Shown here: in pieces, positions 1 to 5,630 of the stretch
How the letters are laid out: each line of letters starts with the position of its first letter
Numbering within the stretch: position 1 is the first letter of the stretch
NCBI GenBank assembly: GCA_046756945.1
Contig: JBHHXI010000123.1
Location: 1 to 8,716, forward strand
From: JACZQZ01 sp046756945
Lineage (GTDB): Bacteria; Pseudomonadota; Alphaproteobacteria; Rhodospirillales; 2-02-FULL-58-16
DNA: 8,716 bases
Direction of reading: 5' to 3'
Program-made: the position numbers and the translations under genes
The notes under the pieces: model-generated
Databases searched by the model: none
What the model was told of the DNA's origin: nothing
Seen by the model: the letters and a program-made list of their open reading frames with translations, nothing else

Positions 1-208
1 GGTTGGGAAAAGCGGACCGGAAACCCGACGCCGGAAATACCGCGTTCGCGTGAATACGGGAAGCGGTCAGGGTATCGCAGGCCTAATTCGTCCGCGCCGG
101 AGGCGTGTTGACCAAGCCGTGATTTTCCCGGTCGGGCGCCCGGCTGGCGTGGTCCTGGGCAAAGACCCTTGTGCGCCAGAGTCGGCCCCCCGCCGGCAGA
201 TGAACCAG

Positions 209-227
209 GGAATATTCGCAATATTCC
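209..227. repeat. Perfect AT-rich palindrome (operator-like)
   Basis: The sequence GGAATATTCGCAATATTCC has two 8-base arms that are exact reverse complements around a CGC centre. A 12-base AT core split by three bases stands out in DNA this GC-rich. The size and symmetry fit a binding site for a dimeric regulator, but I cannot name the regulator. The next supported start is the TPR gene about 480 bases downstream, so the site may equally serve a gene beyond the left edge. Confidence 0.45.
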
Positions 228-292
228 TGCGTCATGTTCTTGGGCAGACACTGGGCCGGCACGCCGATGGACAGGGTCGGCGCGCGAAGGAC

Positions 293-317
293 TGCCGGCG
301 TTTCCGGCAGCGCCGGA
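293..317. repeat. Two alternative hairpins sharing one arm
   Basis: Arm TGCCGG (293-298) pairs with CCGGCA (304-309) over a five-base loop. The overlapping segment TCCGGC (303-308) also pairs perfectly with GCCGGA (312-317) over an AGC loop. Only one of the two stems can form at a time. No T-run follows, so this is not an obvious terminator. Short CCGG-based stems are common by chance in GC-rich DNA. Confidence 0.3.
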
Positions 318-509
318 CCATCGCCGCCGCCCACGGCCGGGGACGGCGCGCCTTCCCGACCCCGGCCCGGTGTCCGTGTAGATGTTCGTGTATAACGACT
401 GGCAGTCTCGGACACATGTCGCTCCATATGTCTGGGGTCGGGCAAAGGCGGGTGCGCCGGCCCTTGCCGTGGCCGCTTCATTTAGGACCGGGCCGGCCGG
501 GATGTAAAA

Positions 510-545
510 TCACCAACCGTTCAATTCTCCGTTATGCGGTGGTGA
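510..545. repeat. Stem-loop upstream of the TPR gene
   Basis: TCACCA plus CCG (510-519, with one bulged A) pairs with CGGTGGTGA (537-545) around a 17-base, relatively AT-rich loop. It lies about 160 bases before the TPR start. No T-run follows on either strand, so a simple terminator is unlikely. Confidence 0.3.
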
Positions 546-627
546 GCGGGGGACGAACCGGACGTGCCCGTTCGCGCGATGGCCCCAGGGATGCAAAGCC
601 TTTTCGGATACACCCGGCGCTGTTTCT

Positions 628-636
628 TGCTATGGT
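628..636 (+). promoter_or_regulatory. Possible extended -10 promoter of the TPR gene
   Basis: TGCTATGGT matches the extended -10 pattern TGnTATnnT and sits about 70 bases before the chosen ATG. No convincing -35 hexamer is seen 16-18 bases upstream; the nearest, GATACA at 607-612, matches the consensus at three positions and would need an 18-base spacer. This is a weak call based on the -10 element alone. Confidence 0.3.
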
Positions 637-693
637 CGGGCGATCCGTGAGGTCTATCGGGGGGCGTCGGGCCGTATACCGTCCACGCCATGG

Positions 694-700
694 GGAAAGA
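694..700 (+). promoter_or_regulatory. Ribosome binding site that selects ATG 708
   Basis: GGAAAGA ends seven bases before the ATG at 708. An in-frame ATG at 690 lies 18 bases upstream but has no purine-rich stretch before it. The same GGAAAG motif at the same seven-base spacing precedes the small membrane protein gene at 5228, which supports choosing 708. Confidence 0.5.
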
Positions 701-707
701 CCGATCC

Positions 708-2402
708 ATGACGACGCGCAGGCGGCGGGGAGCCGGAACAAAAAAAACCAATAAAAAAGGGGACGCCGCCGGCCGGGCCTTTGAGGCCTCGGGCCCGGGG
801 ATCGCCACGGTGGAAGTCCTGCGCCGCGCGGTGGCGTTGCACGAAGCCGGCCGCCTGCACGAGGCGATGCCGTTGTATCGCCGGATCCTCGATGTGGAAC
901 CCGATAACCCGGACGCCCTGCAGGCCGCCGGGACGGTCGCGTTCCAGCTTGGCGACGTGGACCAGGCCGTCCAGTTGTTGAGCGCGGCGATCGCCGCCAA
1001 CCCTGATCTGGCCGGGGCCCACAACAACCTCGGCCTCATCTTCGAAGCGGCGGGCCAGCTCGATGAGGCCGAGGCCGCCTACCGGCGGACCACCGAGATC
1101 GAACCCGGCTTCGGCGGCGCGCACAACAATCTCGGCAACGTGCTCAAGGCCCTGGGCCGGCTTGATGAGGCGCTGGCGTCCTTCCTCCGTGCCCTCGAGA
1201 TCGATCCCGACGACCCGGAAGTGCACTGCAATCTGGGTACCCTGCTGGCCACGGTGGGCAGGCTTGGCGACGCCGAGGCCGCTTTCGGCCGCGCTCTCGA
1301 GATCGCCCCCGGTTTTGCCGGAGCGCACTGCAGCCACGGCAACGTGCTGCAGTTGCTGGGCCGGCTTGGCGATGCCGAAGCCGCCTACCGGCGCGCCCTC
1401 GACATCGAGCCCGGCATTGCCATGGCGCACAACAATCTCGGCAACGTGCTGGAGAAACGGGCCCGGCACGACGAGGCCGAAGCGGCGTACCGGCGCGCCA
1501 TCGGGATCAAGCCGGACTACGCCAGCGCCTACAACAACCTGGGCGTCACGCTGCAGGAAATGTCCAGGCTCGACGAGGCCGAGGCCGCCTACCGCCAGGC
1601 CCTTGAGATCCACCCGGACTACGTCGGCGCCCACTGTAACCTGTGCAACGTGCTGTTGAAGCGAAGCGACCCGTCCGCGGCGCTCAAGGCGTGCGACGCC
1701 TGTCTCGCCATCGACCCCACGAACAGGGAGGCGATCGTCTTCAAGGCCATCGCCCTCGACGAAACGGGAAGACGCGATGCGGCCCGCGTCCTGATCGACT
1801 TCGACCGCTTCATCCGCCAGGTGCGAATCACGGCGCCGCCCGGCTTCGACGGCCTGGCCGCCTTCAACGGGGCGCTGGCGCGCCACGTGCGCGCGCATCC
1901 GGCGCGAAGTTTCGAACGCTCCGCCCGCCTGATCGGCATCCAGACCGAGGATCTGCTTGTCGAACCGAAGGGCCCGGTCGCCGCCCTCGAAGACATCATC
2001 CGCGGTGCGGTCGAAGACTACGTGCGATCCCTGCCGGCGGACCCGGACCACCCGTTTTGCGCCCACCCGCCTGGGCGATGGCAACTGGACGCTTGGGGCA
2101 CCGTGCTGGAGGCGCAGGGGCTGATCGCCTCGCATATTCACCCGCCCGCGTGGCTGAGCGGCGTCTACTACGTCAAGGTGCCCGATGTTGCCGGCGCCCC
2201 CGGAGAAGACCGGGCCGGCTGGATCGAGTTCGGCCGGCCGCCGCCGGAGTTCCCCTGCACCGTCGAGCCCGAGGTGCAAATGTTCCGGCCCGAGGAAGGG
2301 CTGATGCTGTTGTTCCCGTCCTACTTCTATCACCGCTCGGTGCCCTTCGAGACACCCGAGATGCGCATCAGCATCGCCTTCGACATCTTGCCGGTGGATT
2401 GA
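708..2402 (+). CDS. TPR protein with C-terminal 2OG-Fe(II) oxygenase-like domain
   Basis: This is a 564-residue protein, seen complete. Residues 1-33 form a basic, Lys/Arg-rich leader without a signal peptide. Residues about 34-372 are nine to ten consecutive 34-residue tetratricopeptide repeats with a consensus like AHNNLGNVL...GRLDEAEAAYRRALEIxPDY; such arrays bind protein partners. Residues about 380-564 resemble the putative 2OG-Fe(II) oxygenase family (Pfam 2OG-FeII_Oxy_5): HIHPPAWLSGVYYV with H476/H478, then LLFPSYFYHRSVPFE with H542, and MRISIAFD with R553. By analogy with the fold, a histidine of the HIH motif and H542 would bind iron and R553 the 2-oxoglutarate carboxylate; this assignment is inference. 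The likely role is cytoplasmic hydroxylation of an unknown substrate or TPR-bound protein. The start at 708 is chosen for its ribosome binding site; 690 is the alternative. The gene converges on the AidB-like gene 18 bases away. The fold assignment is fairly sure, the substrate unknown. Confidence 0.85.
   Translation: MTTRRRRGAGTKKTNKKGDAAGRAFEASGPGIATVEVLRRAVALHEAGRLHEAMPLYRRILDVEPDNPDALQAAGTVAFQLGDVDQAVQLLSAAIAANPDLAGAHNNLGLIFEAAGQLDEAEAAYRRTTEIEPGFGGAHNNLGNVLKALGRLDEALASFLRALEIDPDDPEVHCNLGTLLATVGRLGDAEAAFGRALEIAPGFAGAHCSHGNVLQLLGRLGDAEAAYRRALDIEPGIAMAHNNLGNVLEKRARHDEAEAAYRRAIGIKPDYASAYNNLGVTLQEMSRLDEAEAAYRQALEIHPDYVGAHCNLCNVLLKRSDPSAALKACDACLAIDPTNREAIVFKAIALDETGRRDAARVLIDFDRFIRQVRITAPPGFDGLAAFNGALARHVRAHPARSFERSARLIGIQTEDLLVEPKGPVAALEDIIRGAVEDYVRSLPADPDHPFCAHPPGRWQLDAWGTVLEAQGLIASHIHPPAWLSGVYYVKVPDVAGAPGEDRAGWIEFGRPPPEFPCTVEPEVQMFRPEEGLMLLFPSYFYHRSVPFETPEMRISIAFDILPVD
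740..758 (+). repeat. A8 and A6 homopolymer tracts in the TPR gene leader
   Basis: Eight consecutive A (740-747) and six A (753-758) lie within the first 17 codons and encode a TKKTNKK stretch. The second tract reads as AAAAAAGGGG. Such runs are unusual in this GC-rich background and are classic sites of polymerase or ribosome slippage. Gain or loss of one base would shift the frame close to the start and abolish the protein. Confidence 0.5.
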
Positions 2403-2420
2403 CCGGCGCCAGGGGCACCG

Positions 2421-4121
2421 TCAGGCGGGGAGACCCACGGCCGACGGCGCCACCGCCTGGTAGCCGGCGAGGGCGTCGAAATGGCGCTGGGCCCAGTCTG
2501 CGCCGGGCCCGATGCCCCGGCGGGCCGGCGGCGCCAGGTGGCGCTCGGCGAACAGCCGGGCGACGAGCGCCTTGCGGCCGTCGCCGGCGGCATGGGCCTC
2601 GCCTGCCTCCTCCAGCAAAAGGCCGGCGGCGAGCGTGTCGGCCATGAGCCCCAGAAGCTTGCGGGCGTGGCGCTCCGCTTCCCGGGCGTCGCCCTGGACG
2701 TAGGCGACGGCCTCCCGGCACGCGCCGTAGGCGTTGTCCACGACGGCGGCCAACGGGCCCAGGCCCTCGGGCGCGGCGCCGAGAATGCCGTCGATGCGGC
2801 CCGTGAACGCCTCGTACCCGGGGTAGCGGTTGCCGAGCAGGCGCAGCATCTCCAGGGCCTGGATGTTGGCGGGGCCCTCCCAGATGGTCAGCACCTGGGC
2901 GTCGCATACCAGCCGCGGCGTCACGTGATCATAGGTGTAGGCGTTGCCGCCCATGATCTCCATGGCGGCGCGGCAGGCGACGTTGGCCTGTTCGGCGGTG
3001 TGGTGCTTGGCGAGCGCGGTAACCAGGCGCATCCACGGGCGCCCGCCGTCGCCCGCCGTCGCCCGGTCGAAGGCGCGGACCGCCTCGAAGGCCAGCGCGC
3101 AGCCGGCCTCGAGCCCGGCCAGGAGGTTCAGGATCTCGTCCTGGACCATGGGGTATTCGGTGATCACGTGGCCGAACGCCCGGCGCCGCGAGGCGTAGGC
3201 GACGGCCTCGAGGAAGGCCCGGCGCTGCAGGCCGATGGCGGCCATGGCGTTGTGGAGGCGCGAGAATTCCAGGGCCTCCATCATCACCCTGATGCCGTCG
3301 GGGGGCGGCGCCACCTCCAGGGCCCAGGTCCCGGTCAGGTCGATCTCGCCGGTGGCGATGCCGCAGGTGCCCAGCTTGTCCTTGAGCCGGCGGATGCGGA
3401 ACCGGTTGGGGCTGCCGTCCTCGAGCCGCGCCGGGACCAGGTACAGGCCAAGGCCGTCCGAGCCCTCCGCCGCGCCCTCGGGCCGGGCGGTGGCCACGGC
3501 CAGGCCGCCGTCGGGGTTGCTGGTGAACCACTTGAGGCCGTCGAGACGGAAATGCTCGCCGTCCTTGCGCGCCACCGTCGTGGTGGCGCCCACGTCGCTG
3601 CCGCCGTGCAGTTCGGTGGCCCAGGTGCCGCCGCTGAGCGCCCCGCCGTCCATGCGGGTGAGGTGGTGAAGGTATGTCTCCTTCACGGGCGCCGGCGCGA
3701 ACCGGTCGAGCACGTAGGCGACGGCGCCGGTCATGGTCACCGGGCAATGGAGCGAGATGTCGGCCTGGGCCAGGATGTAGCCCATGGCGAAGGTGACGGC
3801 GAAGGGCGCCGGATCGTCGATGTAGTTGAGGCCGACGACGCCCCTCTCGTAGGCGCCGCGCGAGGCCGCCTCCCACAGCGGGTTGACGCGGATGCGGTTG
3901 ACCAGATCGCCGTTGCGGTCGAAGGCCTCCAGCGCCGGCCGGCCGTGGCGGTCGGTGTACTCGGCCTCGGTGTCCACCTCGCCACCGACCCAGGCGCCGA
4001 AGTCCGACAGGTGCCCGGACCAGCGCGCCGCCGCCTCGGGCGCGATGCGCGCCAGGGTACGCTGCAGGTTCACGTCCAGCGCGAAGAGATTCTGGCCCCG
4101 GATGTCGCGTGGGTACTGCAT
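2421..4121 (-). CDS. Acyl-CoA dehydrogenase, AidB-like
   Basis: This is a flavin-dependent acyl-CoA dehydrogenase of the AidB type, 566 residues (E. coli AidB is about 540). Family members oxidise an acyl-CoA at the alpha-beta bond using FAD, passing electrons to electron-transfer flavoprotein. AidB itself has weak isovaleryl-CoA dehydrogenase activity and binds DNA in the alkylation response. Visible features are a substrate-side segment around residues 125-133 (CPVTMTGAV, compare AidB CPITMTFA), the signature GTWATELHGGSDVG (165-178), the FAD-side stretch RRLKDKLG (244-251), SRRRAFGHVITEYPMVQDE (311-329), and IWEGPANIQALEMLR (413-427). E415 of the WEG motif aligns with the usual catalytic glutamate. 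The start is Met at 4121, because the sequence just after it (RDIRGQNLF) is the conserved N-terminus; the longer open frame upstream is Pro/Arg-rich and rejected. No clear Shine-Dalgarno is seen. The gene is divergent from the HAD gene and convergent with the TPR gene. The true substrate, acyl-CoA or alkylated DNA, is open. Confidence 0.9.
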   Translation of the reverse strand: MQYPRDIRGQNLFALDVNLQRTLARIAPEAAARWSGHLSDFGAWVGGEVDTEAEYTDRHGRPALEAFDRNGDLVNRIRVNPLWEAASRGAYERGVVGLNYIDDPAPFAVTFAMGYILAQADISLHCPVTMTGAVAYVLDRFAPAPVKETYLHHLTRMDGGALSGGTWATELHGGSDVGATTTVARKDGEHFRLDGLKWFTSNPDGGLAVATARPEGAAEGSDGLGLYLVPARLEDGSPNRFRIRRLKDKLGTCGIATGEIDLTGTWALEVAPPPDGIRVMMEALEFSRLHNAMAAIGLQRRAFLEAVAYASRRRAFGHVITEYPMVQDEILNLLAGLEAGCALAFEAVRAFDRATAGDGGRPWMRLVTALAKHHTAEQANVACRAAMEIMGGNAYTYDHVTPRLVCDAQVLTIWEGPANIQALEMLRLLGNRYPGYEAFTGRIDGILGAAPEGLGPLAAVVDNAYGACREAVAYVQGDAREAERHARKLLGLMADTLAAGLLLEEAGEAHAAGDGRKALVARLFAERHLAPPARRGIGPGADWAQRHFDALAGYQAVAPSAVGLPA

Positions 4122-4150
4122 GACCAAGCCGGGCGGTGATGGTCTGCGCC

Positions 4151-4180
4151 ACGCTACCCCAGCGTCTCGGACAAGGTCAA
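4151..4180 (-). promoter_or_regulatory. Possible promoter of the AidB-like gene
   Basis: On the minus strand, TTGACC (4175-4180) and TAGCGT (4151-4156) are separated by 18 bases. The -35 matches the consensus at five of six positions and the -10 at three. Transcription would start about 20-25 bases before the ATG at 4121, which is sensible geometry. The call rests on the hexamers and spacing only. Confidence 0.4.
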
Positions 4181-4232
4181 TCCGCGCCGCCGGGCGCCGG
4201 GGCTGGAAAGGGGCGCGCCCAGGGGGACGATG

Positions 4233-4261
4233 TTGACGGCGGCGCGGCGGCGGCGGATGCT
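4233..4261 (+). promoter_or_regulatory. Possible promoter of the HAD hydrolase gene
   Basis: TTGACG (4233-4238, five of six to consensus) precedes GATGCT (4256-4261, three of six) with a 17-base spacer. The start of transcription would fall about 35-40 bases before the HAD start codon. The -10 is poor and the spacer is a GCG-rich run, so this is weak. Confidence 0.25.
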
Positions 4262-4280
4262 GGTTGCGGGAATTTGACGG

Positions 4281-4298
4281 CGCGGGAAACGCGGGAAA
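4281..4298 (+). repeat. Tandem 9-base repeat before the HAD start codon
   Basis: CGCGGGAAA occurs twice in immediate tandem (4281-4289 and 4290-4298). The second copy's GGGAAA ends seven bases before the ATG at 4306 and is the best ribosome-binding candidate; the first copy could act as a second, more distant one. Confidence 0.5.
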
Positions 4299-4305
4299 TC
4301 GCATG

Positions 4306-5031
4306 ATGAAACTTACCGACTACGACGTTCTGACCTTCGATTGCTACGGCACGCTGATCGATTGGGAGAAGGGGATTTTCGCGTCGCTGGAGCCCTGGCT
4401 GGAGCGCGAAGGCGTCACCGCCGGCCCGGACGAGGTGCTGGAAGCCTTCGCCCGCTATGAAACGCGACAGGAAGCCGATACGCCGCGCATGCTCTACCGG
4501 GAAATCCTCGCGCACGTGCACAAGGGGCTGGCGGCGCACTGGGGGGTCACGGCGACGGACCGGGACGCGGCGCGCTTCGGCGCGTCGGTGGGGGACTGGC
4601 CGGCGTTCGCGGACTCGGCCGCCGCGCTCGCCTACCTGAAACGGCATTACAGGCTGGTGATCCTGTCCAACGTGGATCGGCAGTCGTTCAAGGGCAGCAA
4701 CGAAAAGCTGGGGGTGACGTTCGACGCCATCTACACGGCCGAGGACATCGGATCCTACAAGCCGGACCCGGCCAACTTCGCGTACATGGTCGACAGGCTG
4801 CGCGACGATCTGGATGTCGAAAAATCCAGGATCCTGCACACCGCGCAAAGCCTGTTCCACGATCATGTGCCGGCGGCCGCGTTCGGCCTGGCGACCAACT
4901 GGATCGACCGCCGCCACGGCCGTGAAGGCTCGGGCGCGACCGTGGCGCCGTCCTCGGAAGCGCGGACCGATTTCCGCGCCGACAGCATGGCCGATTTCGT
5001 CGAGCAGCACAAAGCCTGCCTGCGGAGCTAG
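4306..5031 (+). CDS. HAD-family hydrolase, haloacid dehalogenase type II-like
   Basis: This is a 241-residue member of the HAD superfamily, subfamily IA, of the type annotated as haloacid dehalogenase type II. Motif I is LTFDCYGTLIDW with nucleophile D12; the residue two places on is Tyr14 rather than the Asp of HAD phosphatases, as in L-2-haloacid dehalogenases. Motif II is VILSNVD (S121), motif III GSYKPDPANF (K152), motif IV TAQSLFHDHVPA (D186). The helical cap lies at about residues 17-100. As I recall the L-2-haloacid dehalogenase active site, a Tyr six residues after the motif III Lys and an Asn near motif IV are expected; here they are Phe158 and a Gln-containing AQS. True dehalogenase activity is therefore doubtful, and another small-molecule hydrolysis is as likely. 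Met at 4306 is preferred over Met at 4303 because GGGAAA lies seven bases upstream. The gene is divergent from the AidB-like gene. Family call firm, substrate unknown. Confidence 0.85.
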   Translation: MKLTDYDVLTFDCYGTLIDWEKGIFASLEPWLEREGVTAGPDEVLEAFARYETRQEADTPRMLYREILAHVHKGLAAHWGVTATDRDAARFGASVGDWPAFADSAAALAYLKRHYRLVILSNVDRQSFKGSNEKLGVTFDAIYTAEDIGSYKPDPANFAYMVDRLRDDLDVEKSRILHTAQSLFHDHVPAAAFGLATNWIDRRHGREGSGATVAPSSEARTDFRADSMADFVEQHKACLRS

Positions 5032-5041
5032 ATCATCGCTT

Positions 5042-5076
5042 GGGCCGGCCCCGCCGCTTGACCGGCGCCCCGGCCC
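5042..5076 (+). terminator. Hairpin after the HAD gene, terminator-like
   Basis: Ten bases after the HAD stop, GGGCCGG (5042-5048) pairs with CCGGCCC (5070-5076), and an inner GCCG (5053-5056) pairs with CGGC (5063-5066) around a CTTGAC loop. That gives 11 base pairs with one internal loop. There is no T-run afterwards, so it is not a classical intrinsic terminator; it may pause transcription or protect the transcript's 3' end. Confidence 0.35.
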
Positions 5077-5107
5077 GCGAAGGGGCACAATGGGGATTCC
5101 GTCCAAG

Positions 5108-5122
5108 CCCCTGTTCCAGGGG
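5108..5122 (+). repeat. Perfect six-base-pair hairpin before the small membrane protein gene
   Basis: CCCCTG (5108-5113) and CAGGGG (5117-5122) are exact reverse complements around TTC. It lies about 105 bases before the next start codon, in the intergenic region after the HAD gene, and is not followed by a T-run. It may be a leader structure or a regulator site. Confidence 0.3.
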
Positions 5123-5227
5123 AAACAGAAACCGGCTACCATTCGAAACCTCGGGGGGAAGCCATTCGGAGAAGCGCACGCGAATATTGGGTTTCCCGTG
5201 CAAATCGCCTTGACGGAAAGACAATCC

Positions 5228-5488
5228 ATGCAGATCGACGCGGTAAAATTCGGGATCGCCTTCGGAATCGTGTACGGCGCGGTCTTCTTTCTCTTCGGCG
5301 TCGCCACCTTTGCCGGGTGGGGGGTCGAGTTCGCGAGATTCCTCGGGGATATGTACGTCGGCTTCGGCCCCACGCTCCCGGGGGCCCTGATCGGCGCGGT
5401 ATGGGGCTTCGCGGTCGGGTTCGTGTTTTTCGCCCTGGGGGCCTGGATCTACAACATCCTGACCGGGCGATCCGAGGAAGACCGTTAA
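5228..5488 (+). CDS. Small two-helix membrane protein (holin-like annotation)
   Basis: This 86-residue protein has two predicted membrane helices, about residues 6-28 (FGIAFGIVYGAVFFLFGVA) and 52-76 (GALIGAVWGFAVGFVFFALG). They are joined by a more polar stretch with Trp31 and GDMYVGFGPTLPG, and the protein ends in a charged tail, RSEEDR. The pattern, with the YxGFxPTxxGxLIG-WGF motif and AWIYNIL near the end, resembles a small family that databases often call 'bacteriophage holin'. There is no endolysin, phage structural gene or other phage sign here, so a lysis role is unsupported; a resident inner-membrane protein of unknown function is safer. The start at 5228 is backed by GGAAAG seven bases upstream; an in-frame GTG at 5198 is the alternative. 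The gene lies between the HAD and patatin genes on the same strand, but the gaps of 196 and 142 bases argue against tight coupling. Confidence 0.75.
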   Translation: MQIDAVKFGIAFGIVYGAVFFLFGVATFAGWGVEFARFLGDMYVGFGPTLPGALIGAVWGFAVGFVFFALGAWIYNILTGRSEEDR

Positions 5489-5590
5489 TCCGGCGGCGGT
5501 AGGGGCAGCCGTCCTTTCGTAAACGCCGCGGACCGTCGCGTTGCGGCCCGCCGTTAACCATTGCTCAATCACGGTGACGTAGGATTCCCA

Positions 5591-5606
5591 CCGGCGAACA
5601 CGCCGG
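5591..5606 (+). repeat. Leader hairpin before the patatin gene
   Basis: CCGGCG (5591-5596) and CGCCGG (5601-5606) form a perfect six-base-pair stem with an AACA loop, ending 24 bases before the patatin ATG. It would lie in the 5' leader and could affect translation start. No T-run follows. Confidence 0.3.
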
Positions 5607-5630
5607 ACGGACACGCGGGAACCTTTCCAA

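Larger units (their letters stand above)
1..689. other. Upstream region with no supported gene
   Basis: No open frame here has a protein-like sequence, a ribosome binding site or a recognisable family. The possible reading frames on both strands give Arg/Pro/Gly-rich translations typical of non-coding frames in GC-rich DNA. The longest minus-strand frame (83-481) has no Shine-Dalgarno sequence at its first two possible Met starts. What can be seen is structure: a perfect AT-rich inverted repeat at 209-227, two mutually exclusive hairpins sharing one arm at 293-317, and a longer stem-loop at 510-545. The region may hold the promoter of the TPR gene, the control region of a gene to the left of the window, or a small RNA. 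None of these can be decided from sequence alone. Confidence 0.5.

Noticed and set aside
83..481. A possible 132-residue minus-strand gene in the left region
   Set aside because: There is no Shine-Dalgarno sequence before its Met at 481 or the next in-frame Met, no recognisable family, and mixed codon use. A real small gene cannot be fully excluded.
654..2333. A 559-residue open frame on the minus strand, opposite the TPR gene
   Set aside because: It is the antisense shadow of the TPR repeats. Its pseudo-repeats (for example GLIEPA/GLVKPA-like units) mirror the 102-base TPR period, and it has no recognisable domain, whereas the plus strand gives clear TPRs and an oxygenase-like domain.
3041..3060. 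Tandem GCCCGCCGTC repeat within the AidB-like gene
   Set aside because: It lies in frame within coding sequence for a GDGGRP loop and is most simply a small coding duplication in GC-rich DNA, not a regulatory or mobile feature.
2481..4139. A 552-residue open frame on the plus strand, opposite the AidB-like gene
   Set aside because: The minus strand encodes an acyl-CoA dehydrogenase with all family signatures. The plus-strand frame has only low-complexity Gly/Ala/Val/Arg-rich sequence and is open because of GC-rich third positions.
4122..4304. N-terminal extension of the AidB-like protein up to base 4304
   Set aside because: The extra 61 residues are Pro/Arg-rich and unlike the family N-terminus, and they would run through the likely promoter and into the divergent HAD gene's leader.
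5228..5488. A prophage remnant suggested by the holin-like protein
   Set aside because: No integrase, endolysin, capsid, tail or attachment site is seen nearby; one small membrane protein is not enough.
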